64,000 nt of DNA from Streptomyces sp. CB03234. Its GTDB lineage: Bacteria; Actinomycetota; Actinomycetes; Streptomycetales; Streptomycetaceae. The stretch is taken from positions 186,001 to 250,000 of the forward strand of contig NZ_LIYH01000007.1 in NCBI RefSeq assembly GCF_001905885.1. Reading direction: 5' to 3'. A program made the translations under genes and the position numbers. The first letter of the stretch is position 1; every line of letters begins with the position of its first letter. The notes under the pieces were generated by a model that ran no database searches, had not been told where the DNA came from, and saw only the letters and a list, made by a program, of their open reading frames with translations. This document shows positions 50,731 through 59,686 of this stretch, piece after piece.

Positions 50731-51024
50731 GGATCCTCCTCGGTAGCACCACGCGACCGCCTGGCGGACGGACGCGTAACGTCTGTTTAGTAAGACCAAC
50801 CGCGCCGGTGCATGAAAAATGCCCCGGACGGGACACAGGCGGGGCTCCTCGTGCTACCGGAGCACCGCCACGGCGTACCGCGGGGCGCACATCGGGCGGC
50901 TCCATCGTCCGTACGGAACGATGGGCGCCACCTGACCGGTGACCCGCCGTCCCGAGGGACGGCCAGGTGGGAGATCGGAGCCTCCACTTGTGGGCCGGAT
51001 CACGAGTCGTGTCCAGCCGGTCGT
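50731..51024 (-). promoter_or_regulatory. Structured infC leader (candidate L20/IF-3 control region)
   Basis: About 290 nt of untranslated leader. Minus-strand order: a large stem CCACCTG/CAGGTGG (50970-50928) enclosing a GCCGTCC/GGACGGC hairpin; a long hairpin CCATCGTTCCGTACGGACGATGG-type at 50924-50902; a small hairpin GTGCTCCGGTAGCAC at 50865-50851; then the T-run terminator. The segment CGGTAGCAC (50859-50851) is perfectly complementary to GTGCTACCG (50749-50741), which touches the infC Shine-Dalgarno. Two alternative pairings are thus possible, as in L20-type leaders. Confidence 0.55.
50815..50845 (-). terminator. Intrinsic terminator/attenuator upstream of infC
   Basis: On the minus strand GCCCCG (50845-50840), a 13-nt loop and CGGGGC (50826-50821) are followed by ATTTTT (50820-50815). 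A hairpin with a real T-run is unusual in this genome, and it lies inside the infC leader, 85 nt before the coding region, so premature termination is likely part of the control. Confidence 0.65.
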
Positions 51025-51030
51025 CACACC

Positions 51031-51060
51031 AGGTTACCAGCTCCTGGGGGGTGGGGCTAA
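51031..51060 (-). promoter_or_regulatory. Putative infC operon promoter
   Basis: -35 TTAGCC (51060-51055) and -10 TAACCT (51036-51031) are 18 nt apart, with a predicted start near 51024. It is divergent from the DUF1844 promoter. Confidence 0.4.
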
Positions 51061-51089
51061 CGGGGCGCGGGGCGCCTATCGTGTGGGGC

Positions 51090-51464
51090 ATGAGTGACGC
51101 CACGCCGAGCAACGCCTCCGCCGCCGAGACCACCGACTACGAGACCATGACCCGCGACATCGCGGAGGTCCCCGCGGTCGAGGTGATCGTGACGGTCGCC
51201 GTCAACCTGATGAGCGCCGCCGCGGTCAAGCTGGGGCTCACCGAGGAGGGCGACCAGTACAAGGACCTCGACGAGGCGCGCAAGCTGATCCACGCGCTGG
51301 CGGGCCTGCTGGACGCGGGCGCGACGGAGGTCTCCTCGTTCCACGCCGCCCCCCTGCGGGACGGCCTGAAGTCGCTCCAGCTCGCGTTCCGCGAGGCGTC
51401 GATCGTCCCTGACGAGCCGGGCCAGGGGCCGGGCGAGAAGTACACGGGAGCCGTGTACGGCTGA
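51090..51464 (+). CDS. DUF1844 protein
   Basis: A 124-residue acidic cytosolic protein with the DUF1844 core VAVNLMSAAAVKLGLTEEGDQYKDLDEARKLIHALAGLLDA. Function unknown; it is conserved next to infC in actinobacteria, as I recall. TATCGT lies 7 nt before ATG 51090 and there is no ribosome site, so a leaderless transcript is likely. The codons for its end, TGAVYG-stop, are copied twice downstream (see repeat). Confidence 0.85.
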   Translation: MSDATPSNASAAETTDYETMTRDIAEVPAVEVIVTVAVNLMSAAAVKLGLTEEGDQYKDLDEARKLIHALAGLLDAGATEVSSFHAAPLRDGLKSLQLAFREASIVPDEPGQGPGEKYTGAVYG

Positions 51465-51628
51465 CGGGCCGCGCGGGCCGCAGCCGCGGCCGGGCCGCAC
51501 CCGGGGCGTCGTACGTGGGGGTACGGGGGGTCGCTCCCCGGGTGACCGCAGTCACGGGAGCCGTGTACGGCTGACGGGCCGCGCGGGCCGCAGCCGGGGC
51601 TACGGGCACGGGAGCGGTGTACGGCTGA
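51443..51628. repeat. 44-bp direct repeat copying the 3' end of the DUF1844 gene
   Basis: An identical 44-bp sequence (CACGGGAGCCGTGTACGGCT then GACGGGCCGCGCGGGCCGCAGCCG) occurs at 51443-51486 and 51553-51596, 110 bp apart. A third partial copy (22 bp, one mismatch) is at 51607-51628. The first copy includes the last codons and stop of the DUF1844 gene. Confidence 0.9.
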
Positions 51629-51629
51629 G

Positions 51630-52364
51630 TCAGTCGCGTACGTAGAAGGGCTCGCCCGGGGGCGTGGCCGTGGCCGGCAGGAGTGCCAGGTCGAGGCCGC
51701 GCACCAGGCGGGCCCTCAGCGTTTCGTCGGCCGCCAGGGCGCGGGCGACGCGCCGGGCCGCCTCGGCGGGGGGCGCGTCGGGGGCGAGGACCAGGGCGAG
51801 GGTGCCGTCCGCGCTGCCGGGGCGGAGGTGGGCGCGGAGGACGGCGGGCTCGGCGGCGACCGCCGTGCGTACCGCCTCCCTGACGGCGGGGTCGGCGAGC
51901 GGGTCGGTGGAGGTGCGGCCCTCGGCGACGGCGAGCAGCGCGGGGCCGGTCAGCTGGTACGGCACGGGGCCCGCGAGGTCCAGGACGAGCGTGTCGGCCT
52001 TCTCGTGGGCGGCCGCCTGGAGCGCCTGGTGCAGGGGTACGGCGACGGGGCGGGCGGCCGGGTCCCAGAGGGCCAGCGACTCCAGGGACGTGAACGCCGG
52101 CAGTGCGCGGCGGTCGCCCGCGGTGAGGGTCGGCACGGCCATGTCGCTGGTCTTCTCGCGGCGCAGTCCGGTCTCCTCGTCCTCCTCGACCTCGCCGAGG
52201 ACGGCGACGACGGGGACGAGCAGCCGGGCGCCCCTGAGGGCGGCGAGGACGCGCGGCTCGGCGGCCCGGTCCTGGGCCCAGGCCGCGAGGGCCGCGGCCA
52301 GCTCGGGGTCGGCGGTGCCGTCGTCGTCGGAGAAGCCGGGGTCGGGGATGTTCTTGAGCGCCAC
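51630..52364 (-). CDS. SseB-family protein
   Basis: A 244-residue protein of the actinobacterial SseB family. It has a first domain with LLVPVVAVLGEVEEDEETGLRREKTSDMAVPTLTAGDRRALPAFTSLESLALW and a second domain in the C-terminal half. The start is GTG 52364. The family is common and of unclear function, and the name comes from an enterobacterial secretion protein. The stop abuts the third copy of the 44-bp repeat. Confidence 0.78.
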   Translation of the reverse strand: MALKNIPDPGFSDDDGTADPELAAALAAWAQDRAAEPRVLAALRGARLLVPVVAVLGEVEEDEETGLRREKTSDMAVPTLTAGDRRALPAFTSLESLALWDPAARPVAVPLHQALQAAAHEKADTLVLDLAGPVPYQLTGPALLAVAEGRTSTDPLADPAVREAVRTAVAAEPAVLRAHLRPGSADGTLALVLAPDAPPAEAARRVARALAADETLRARLVRGLDLALLPATATPPGEPFYVRD

Positions 52365-52386
52365 GCGACGAGCCTAACGGCGCGGG

Positions 52387-53562
52387 TCAGCGCCCGGTGG
52401 CGCGGCCCCCGCGCCACAGGACGACCGCGGCGGCCAGCAGGAGCACGCCGAGGGCGCCGGTGACGGGCGCGAGCAGCCCGGTGCCCTGTTCCTCCTCGGG
52501 CGCGGCCACCGGCCCCGTCCCGAAGTACCGCTTGCCGTAGCCGGCGGTGGCGGCCTTGAGGTCGGCCGGGCGCAGTTTCCCGCCGGCCTCGATCGCGGCG
52601 GCCGGGTCGACCGTCCCGTACCCCTTGTCGATGTCGTGGCCGCCGCCCTCGGGGCGGTCGCGGGCGGTGTCGGCGAGGAGCGCCTTCACCTGGGCGGGGC
52701 TCAGGCCGGGGTGGGCGGCCCTGACCAGGGCGACGGCGCCCGAGACGAACGCCGACGCGGCGCTGGTGCCCCAGCCCTCGTAGTACTTGCGGTCCGGGTC
52801 GGCGATGACGATGTCGACGCCGGGCGCGCTGACGGTGGCGTACCAGCGGCTGGTGGAGAACGCGGCGTGGGTGCCGTACCGGTCGACGGCGGTGACCGCG
52901 ATGACGCCCGGGTAGGCGGCGGGGTACGAGATGTGGTCGCCCTTGTCGCCGCCGTTGCCGGCCGACGCGACGACGACGGCGCCCTTGGCCAGGGCGTACT
53001 GGACGGCCGCGTCCTCGCCCGCGTCGGGGTGGGCGGACTCGCTGTCGTCGCCGAGGGAGAGGTTGATGACGTCGGCGCCGTGGTCGACGGCCCAGCGGAT
53101 GCCCTGGGCGAGGGCGGTGCCACGGGTGTTGCGGGCCTTGGTGCGGGCCGGGTCGCCGCCTTCGAGGATGACGCGGACGGGGAGGATCTTCGCCTCGGGC
53201 GCGATGCCGAGGACGCCGTCCTCGCGGCCGTCGCCGTGTCCGTGGCCCGCGATGATGCCGGCCATGGCGGTGCCGTGGCGGGCCCAGGCGCGGTCGCCGC
53301 GCTTGGCGCCGAAGCCGATGAGGTCCTTGCCGGGCAGGACGTTGCCCGCGAGGTCGGGGTGGGTGGCGTCGACGCCGGTGTCGAGGACGGCGACGGTGAT
53401 GCCCTCGCCCTTGGTGGTACGCCAGGCGTCGGCGGTGCGCATCGCCTCGAGGCCCCACTGCTGGGCGCGGATGGCGTCCGCGTGGGCGGGCGTGGCGGGC
53501 AGCACGGCGAAGGCGGTGGCGGCCAGGGCGGCGGCGAGGGCGGTACGGCGGTTGCGGGTCAC
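52387..53562 (-). CDS. Mycosin-like membrane-anchored subtilisin protease
   Basis: A 391-residue S8 serine protease resembling type VII-secretion mycosins. A signal peptide (RRTALAAALAATAFAVLPATPAHA) is followed by the catalytic Asp61 in VAVLDTGVDATHPD, His96 in RHGTAMAGIIAG and Ser267 in GWGTSAASAFVSGAVALV. A C-terminal membrane anchor (GALGVLLLAAAVVLW) is followed by a basic tail. The start is GTG 53562 with AGGAG 5 nt upstream, overlapping the stop of the upstream membrane-protein gene (GTGA). No other type VII gene is in the window. Confidence 0.9.
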   Translation of the reverse strand: MTRNRRTALAAALAATAFAVLPATPAHADAIRAQQWGLEAMRTADAWRTTKGEGITVAVLDTGVDATHPDLAGNVLPGKDLIGFGAKRGDRAWARHGTAMAGIIAGHGHGDGREDGVLGIAPEAKILPVRVILEGGDPARTKARNTRGTALAQGIRWAVDHGADVINLSLGDDSESAHPDAGEDAAVQYALAKGAVVVASAGNGGDKGDHISYPAAYPGVIAVTAVDRYGTHAAFSTSRWYATVSAPGVDIVIADPDRKYYEGWGTSAASAFVSGAVALVRAAHPGLSPAQVKALLADTARDRPEGGGHDIDKGYGTVDPAAAIEAGGKLRPADLKAATAGYGKRYFGTGPVAAPEEEQGTGLLAPVTGALGVLLLAAAVVLWRGGRATGR

Positions 53563-55286
53563 TGGGGCTCCTGCGTGGCCTTGCGGGCCGTGGTGCGAAG
53601 ACCGCGCTCGATCCGGTCGGCGATGCCGTCGGCGTCGTGGCCGAGCCCGGCCTGGGCGGGCGTGCTCGTCTGGCCCTCGGCCATCGCCTCGGCGGCGGGC
53701 TGCGGATCGTCGACGGTACGGCCGTCGGCGAAGCCGGACACCGCGTAGACGATGACGGGCACGTCGGTGAGGACGCTCACCCGCCAGCTCGCCCGCTGCG
53801 GGTCGCCGAACCCGGCGGCGACGGTGCCGGGGGCGGCGAGGGTGCGGGGCAGGAGGTCGGTGCGCTCGTCGAGGCTCTGGTCGGTGAAGCGGGTGCGCAA
53901 CGCGGCCATGCCGGGGCGGTCGGCGTCGGTGAAGACCATGCCGACGGTGGTGACGCTGGTGGAGGTGGCGTCGGTGTACGTGGCGCGCAGCACGCGCTCG
54001 CAGCCCACCGGCTGCAGGGCCCTGACCAGGAGGGGGTCGAGGGCCCCGGTACACGGCCCGTCGGGTGCGACGGCGACGCGCGTCCAGGTCCGGTCGGCGC
54101 GGCCGGGTCCGGCGCCCTCGCCGTCGAGGGTGCGGGGGAAGAGCGTGTCGACGGGGACGCTGTGCCAGATGGTGCGGGCCTCGGTGAAGCGGTCCGCCGC
54201 GGAGGCGTGGGCGGCCGAGTCGCCCACGAGCCACGCCCCGGCGGCGGCTCCGCCGGTGAGCCCGAGCCCCAGGACGAGGCAGGCGACGGCCGCCGCCGCG
54301 CGGGCGGGGTGCCGGCTGCGGACGGGCCGCAGGCGGGTGGTGGTCTCGACGGGCGTCTCGGGCGGCATCCAGTAGGGCTGAGCGGCGCGCGGGACGGGGG
54401 CCCCGGGGCGGGCGGTGAGGTCGACGGCACCGACGGGCCGCCGCCGCGTGGGCGGCGTGACGGGCGCCGGCGGGACGGAGGACGGGGCGGAGGACGACGG
54501 CGCGGAGGGCGACGGCGCGGCCACGGACTCGCGCACGGGCCGCAGCCGGGCGGTGGTCTCGGCGGCCGCCTCCCCTGCGGGGCCCGCCACCGGCACGGGC
54601 CGCAGCCCGGCGGTGCCCTCGACGCCCGACGGGCCGGGCGCCGGCCGGGCGTCGGCCGCCGACGCCGGAGCGGTGGACCGCGCCGGGCGGGGCCCGTCAG
54701 CCGGGCCGGTACCGGAAGCGGCGCCCGGAACGCCCCCGGCCGCCACAGCCGGGGCTGGAACGGCCACCGGGCGGGCACCGGACGCGGGAGTTGCGGCGGG
54801 CGCGGGCGCCGGAGCGGGGGCCGGACGGGCGCCGGTTGCCCGCTCCGGAGCAGTGGCCGTGGCCGGGTTGGCGGCATCCGCGGGGGCGGGACCGGGCGCG
54901 GGCACCGGAGCGGCGGCAGGCGCGGGCCCGTGGGCCGGGGCGGAACCGGACGCGGGGGCCGGGCGGGTGGCAGGAGCGGGCGCCGGGGCCGGAGCGGGGG
55001 CCGGGCGCGAGCCGTGGGCCGGGGCGGGAGCCGGAGCGGCGGCCGGGCGCGAGCCGTGGGCCGGGACAGAACCGGACGCGGGCGCCGGAGCGGCGGCGGG
55101 ACCGGGCGCGGGCACCGGAGCGGCGGCAGGCGCGGGAGCCGGCGCGGGGGCCGGGCGCGAGTCGTGGGCCGGGGCGGGACCGGGCGCGGGGGGCGGAGTG
55201 GTGGCCGGGGTCGGTGGTATGGGGGGCGTGGGATGGCGCGGGGCGTCCGGGATGCGCGAGGACGGGTGTCGTGCCTCGGTGCTCAT
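53559..55286 (-). CDS. Pro/Ala-rich single-pass membrane protein, partner of protease
   Basis: A 575-residue protein. Residues 1-330 are an extended Pro/Ala/Gly-rich cytoplasmic domain built from degenerate PAPAPA and HGSRPAP units. One membrane helix follows (AAAVACLVLGLGLTGGAAAGAWLV), then an extracellular domain of about 210 residues with two Cys (GPCTGALDPLL...VGCERVL) that may form a disulfide. It is translationally coupled to the mycosin-like protease (GTGA), so it may be its substrate, chaperone or regulator. The family was not recognised. Confidence 0.78.
   Translation of the reverse strand: MSTEARHPSSRIPDAPRHPTPPIPPTPATTPPPAPGPAPAHDSRPAPAPAPAPAAAPVPAPGPAAAPAPASGSVPAHGSRPAAAPAPAPAHGSRPAPAPAPAPAPATRPAPASGSAPAHGPAPAAAPVPAPGPAPADAANPATATAPERATGARPAPAPAPAPAATPASGARPVAVPAPAVAAGGVPGAASGTGPADGPRPARSTAPASAADARPAPGPSGVEGTAGLRPVPVAGPAGEAAAETTARLRPVRESVAAPSPSAPSSSAPSSVPPAPVTPPTRRRPVGAVDLTARPGAPVPRAAQPYWMPPETPVETTTRLRPVRSRHPARAAAAVACLVLGLGLTGGAAAGAWLVGDSAAHASAADRFTEARTIWHSVPVDTLFPRTLDGEGAGPGRADRTWTRVAVAPDGPCTGALDPLLVRALQPVGCERVLRATYTDATSTSVTTVGMVFTDADRPGMAALRTRFTDQSLDERTDLLPRTLAAPGTVAAGFGDPQRASWRVSVLTDVPVIVYAVSGFADGRTVDDPQPAAEAMAEGQTSTPAQAGLGHDADGIADRIERGLRTTARKATQEPQ
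54766..55240. repeat. GC minisatellite coding for Pro/Ala repeats
   Basis: This part of the membrane-protein gene consists of degenerate GCGGGCGCCGGAGCG-type and GGGCGCGAGCCGTGGGCCGG-type units repeated many times. It encodes PAPAPAPA and HGSRP segments. It is a likely site of length variation between strains and of assembly error. Confidence 0.75.
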
Positions 55287-55457
55287 CCGCCCCCCTGATG
55301 TCGTCCGGATCGCCTTGCGGGGCAGGCCCGTTCGTCAGCGCGTGCGGGTAACTCTACGGGCTGCGCCGGCCCCGGCGGGAACGAGGCCGCAGGTCGGGGC
55401 GGATCTGACCGGAACGTCCCCCTACCCCCGGGTAGGCAGGTCTGGCAGGCTCTGGCC

Positions 55458-56660
55458 ATGACTCCGCGTGCCGCTGACCGAGCCCGGTACGACCGGGCCA
55501 CCGCCCATCTCGACGCCCCGGTCGCCGTGGTCGACCTGGAGGCGTTCGACGCGAACGCCGACGACCTCGTCCGACGGGCCGGCGGGAAGCCGATACGGGT
55601 GGCGAGCAAGTCCGTACGCTGCCGGGCACTGCTGGAGCGGGTGCTGGCCCGGGACGGGTTCGCCGGGATCATGTCGTTCACGCTGGACGAGTCGCTGTGG
55701 CTGGCGCGGGCCGGGTTCGACGACGTACTGCTGGCGTATCCGTCGGCGGACCGGGCCGGTTTCTCGGAGCTGGCGCGGGACGCCAAGCTGGCGGGCGCGG
55801 TGACCGTGATGGTGGACGATCCGGCGCAGTTGGAGCTGATCGACCGGGCCCGCGAGGGTGGCGCGGAGGAGATCCGGGTCTGTCTGGAGCTGGACACCTC
55901 GCTGCGCCTGCTGGGCGGTCGGGTACGGATCGGGGCGCGGCGTTCGCCGCTGCGGACGCCCGCCCAGGTGGCGGAGCTGGCGCGGGCGGTGGCGCGGCGC
56001 CCGGGGTTCCGGCTCGTCGGGCTGATGGCGTACGAGGGTCATGTGGCGGGCGTCGGGGACGCGATCGCGGGGCGGCCCCTCCGCTCCCGTGCCGTGCGGG
56101 TGATGCAGGCGGCGGCCCGCAGGGAGCTGGCGGCGCGCCGGGCGGCCGTGGTGGCGGCGGTGCGGGCGGTGGCGCCGGACCTGGAGTTCGTGAACGGGGG
56201 CGGGACGGGGAGCGTTCAGCACACGGCGGCCGAGGACTGCGTGACCGAGATCGCGGCCGGGTCCGGGTTGTACGTGCCGCGGTTGTTCGACAACTACACG
56301 TCGTTCACGGGCCGTCCGGCGGCGCTGTTCGCGCAGCCCGTGGTCCGGCGCCCGGGCGTGGGCGTGGTGACCGTGCTGGGCGGCGGGTACCCCGCGTCGG
56401 GGGCGGCGGGCGCGGACCGGTTGCCGGTCCCGTACCTCCCGGAGGGGTTGCGCTACGACCCGCAGGAGGGTGCCGGTGAGGTGCAGACCCCGCTGCTGGG
56501 CTCCCCCGCCGACGATCTGCTGATCGGCGACAAGGTGTGGTTCCGGCACGCGAAGGCGGGCGAGCTGTGCGAGCGGTTCGAGGCGCTGCACCTGATCGAG
56601 GGCGACCGGGTCACGGCGACCGTACCGACGTACCGGGGCGAGGGCCGGACCTTCCTGTAG
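55458..56660 (+). CDS. Fold-type III PLP enzyme (alanine racemase/D-threonine aldolase-like)
   Basis: A 400-residue PLP enzyme of the alanine racemase N-terminal barrel type followed by a D-serine dehydratase-like C-terminal domain. The PLP Lys51 is in IRVASKSVRCRALL. LVGLMAYEGHVAGVGD, FVNGGGTGSVQHTA and the C-terminal metal/substrate region WFRHAKAGELCERF match D-threonine aldolase/D-serine deaminase relatives. ATG 55458; the -10 is perhaps CAGGCT 6 nt upstream (leaderless). The substrate, probably a D-beta-hydroxy amino acid, is inferred. Confidence 0.82.
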   Translation: MTPRAADRARYDRATAHLDAPVAVVDLEAFDANADDLVRRAGGKPIRVASKSVRCRALLERVLARDGFAGIMSFTLDESLWLARAGFDDVLLAYPSADRAGFSELARDAKLAGAVTVMVDDPAQLELIDRAREGGAEEIRVCLELDTSLRLLGGRVRIGARRSPLRTPAQVAELARAVARRPGFRLVGLMAYEGHVAGVGDAIAGRPLRSRAVRVMQAAARRELAARRAAVVAAVRAVAPDLEFVNGGGTGSVQHTAAEDCVTEIAAGSGLYVPRLFDNYTSFTGRPAALFAQPVVRRPGVGVVTVLGGGYPASGAAGADRLPVPYLPEGLRYDPQEGAGEVQTPLLGSPADDLLIGDKVWFRHAKAGELCERFEALHLIEGDRVTATVPTYRGEGRTFL

Positions 56661-56663
56661 CGG

Positions 56664-57539
56664 TCAGGGGCCGATGCTGCTGCCGACGCCGCCTCCGGTC
56701 GAGCTGCCGATCGGGCGGATGCCCTGGGTGATCTCGTCCATGGTCGCGAGCGGCGGGGCGTCCGGCCCGGCGGAGAAGACGAACCGCACGATGACGGGCG
56801 ACTCGCTGCCGAGCGACGACGGGAACACGAGGGACTGGACGTATCCGCCGGGGCCCTGGTTGGTGGTGACCTGCCAGCGGACCAGGTAGCCGGTGCGTCC
56901 GGCGACGACGGTGGGCCGCTCGGCGAGCACCTTGTGGGAGCGGATGCCGCCATGGGGACGGACGCCGAGGGAATCCGCCTCGAACGCGCGGTCGGCGGCC
57001 TTGGCGATGTCCTCCTTGGCGATGGTCTCGGGGTCGGTGGTGCCGGTGCCCGTGGCGGTGAGGGAGAACACCGAGCCGCGCTTGCAGGTGCGGCTGCTCG
57101 CGGCGGGGCACGGGTCGGCGGCGACCGTCGACACGGTCGGCACGTCCTCCGAGGTGAACTCCGGCTTCTCCCAGCCGTCGATGATGGGCAGGGTGATGCC
57201 GTTGAGCTGGTCGACGACGGCTGTCGGATCGTCCGTGGCGGAGGGGGACGGGGACGGGGACGGGGATGTGGCGGAACTCGTCGGCGCGGGTGGGTTCTTG
57301 GCGTCCGTGATGCCCGCCGGAGGACCGTCGTCGCGGCCGAACACGACCACCGCCGTGGCGATCGCCGCCGCGACGACCACTCCCGCGACGGCGGTCGGGA
57401 CGACACCCGCGCGGCCGGCGCGCTTCGGCGCCCCGCCCGCCGGCCGGGTGTGCCCGGTCCACGCCGTGCCGTCCCACCAGTGTTCGACGGCGGGGTTGCC
57501 TGGATCCGGGTACCAGCCGGGAGGGGTCGTCATGCTCAT
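56664..57539 (-). CDS. DUF2510 membrane protein
   Basis: A 291-residue protein. The N-terminal DUF2510 motif TPPGWYPDPGNPAVEHWWDGTAWTGHTRP is followed by a membrane helix (AVAGVVVAAAIATAVVVF), a Ser/Pro/Thr-rich linker and an extracellular domain with two Cys (DPCPAASSRTCKRG). DUF2510 is a short Trp-rich module on many actinobacterial membrane proteins; function unknown. The start is ATG 57539 with AAGGTG 5 nt upstream, and ATG 57533 is possible. It converges with the PLP enzyme gene (gap 3 nt). Confidence 0.82.
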   Translation of the reverse strand: MSMTTPPGWYPDPGNPAVEHWWDGTAWTGHTRPAGGAPKRAGRAGVVPTAVAGVVVAAAIATAVVVFGRDDGPPAGITDAKNPPAPTSSATSPSPSPSPSATDDPTAVVDQLNGITLPIIDGWEKPEFTSEDVPTVSTVAADPCPAASSRTCKRGSVFSLTATGTGTTDPETIAKEDIAKAADRAFEADSLGVRPHGGIRSHKVLAERPTVVAGRTGYLVRWQVTTNQGPGGYVQSLVFPSSLGSESPVIVRFVFSAGPDAPPLATMDEITQGIRPIGSSTGGGVGSSIGP

Positions 57540-57548
57540 GCGGTCACC

Positions 57549-58820
<1,272 letters not shown>

Positions 58821-58897
58821 GTACACGCTCCTGGTGTATGCAGGACAGCCGGGCGTCGTGCGACGCCCGGCTGTCGGGGTGGTGGGAGAGGGGTGAA

Positions 58898-59680
58898 CTA
58901 CAGGGGGGTGACGTACGCGCCGGAGATGCCGCCGTCGACGAGGAAGTCGGTGGCGTTGATGAACGAGGAGTCGTCGCTCGCGAGGAACGCGACGGCGGCG
59001 GCGATCTCCTCGGCCTCGGCGAAGCGGCCGGCCGGGATGTGGACGAGGCGGCGGGCGGCGCGCTCGGGGTCCTTGGCGAACAGCTCCTGGAGGAGCGGGG
59101 TGTTGACCGGCCCGGGGCACAGGGCGTTGACGCGGATGCCCTCGCGGGCGAACTGCACGCCCAGCTCGCGGGACATGGCGAGGACGCCGCCCTTGGAGGC
59201 GGTGTACGAGATCTGCGAGGTCGCCGCGCCCATGACGGCGACGAAGGACGCCGTGTTGATGATGGAGCCCTTGCCCTGGCGCCGCATGTAGGGGATGGCT
59301 GCCTTGCAGCAGAGGTAGACGGAGGTGAGGTTGACCTCCTGGACCCGCTTCCAGGCCTCCAGGCCGGTGGTGAGGATGGAGTCGTCGTCGGGCGGCGAGA
59401 TGCCCGCGTTGTTGAAGGCGATGTCGACACTTCCGTAGGTGTCGTACGCGGTCTTGAACAGCGCCTCGACCTCGTCGGCGTCGGTGACGTCGACGCGTAC
59501 GAAGGTGCCGCCGACCTCGTCGGCCGCGGCCTTGCCCGCCTTCTCGTCGATGTCGCCGCAGACGACGTGGGCGCCCTCGGAGGCGAGGCGGCGCGCGGTG
59601 GCGAGGCCGATGCCGCTGCCGGCGCCGGTGATGACGGCGGTACGTCCGACGAGGCGGCGGCACACAGGGGTTTCGGTCAT
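58898..59680 (-). CDS. SDR-family oxidoreductase
   Basis: A 260-residue short-chain dehydrogenase. The NAD(P) motif TGAGSGIG is at residues 18-25, NNAG at the end of beta-4, the catalytic YTASKGG, and GPVNTPL after it. An Asp after beta-2 (CGDIDE) suggests NAD preference. It follows the aldehyde dehydrogenase by 6 nt and shares a promoter with it. The substrate is probably an alcohol or amino alcohol of the same pathway. Confidence 0.9.
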   Translation of the reverse strand: MTETPVCRRLVGRTAVITGAGSGIGLATARRLASEGAHVVCGDIDEKAGKAAADEVGGTFVRVDVTDADEVEALFKTAYDTYGSVDIAFNNAGISPPDDDSILTTGLEAWKRVQEVNLTSVYLCCKAAIPYMRRQGKGSIINTASFVAVMGAATSQISYTASKGGVLAMSRELGVQFAREGIRVNALCPGPVNTPLLQELFAKDPERAARRLVHIPAGRFAEAEEIAAAVAFLASDDSSFINATDFLVDGGISGAYVTPL

Positions 59681-59686
59681 GGTGGT

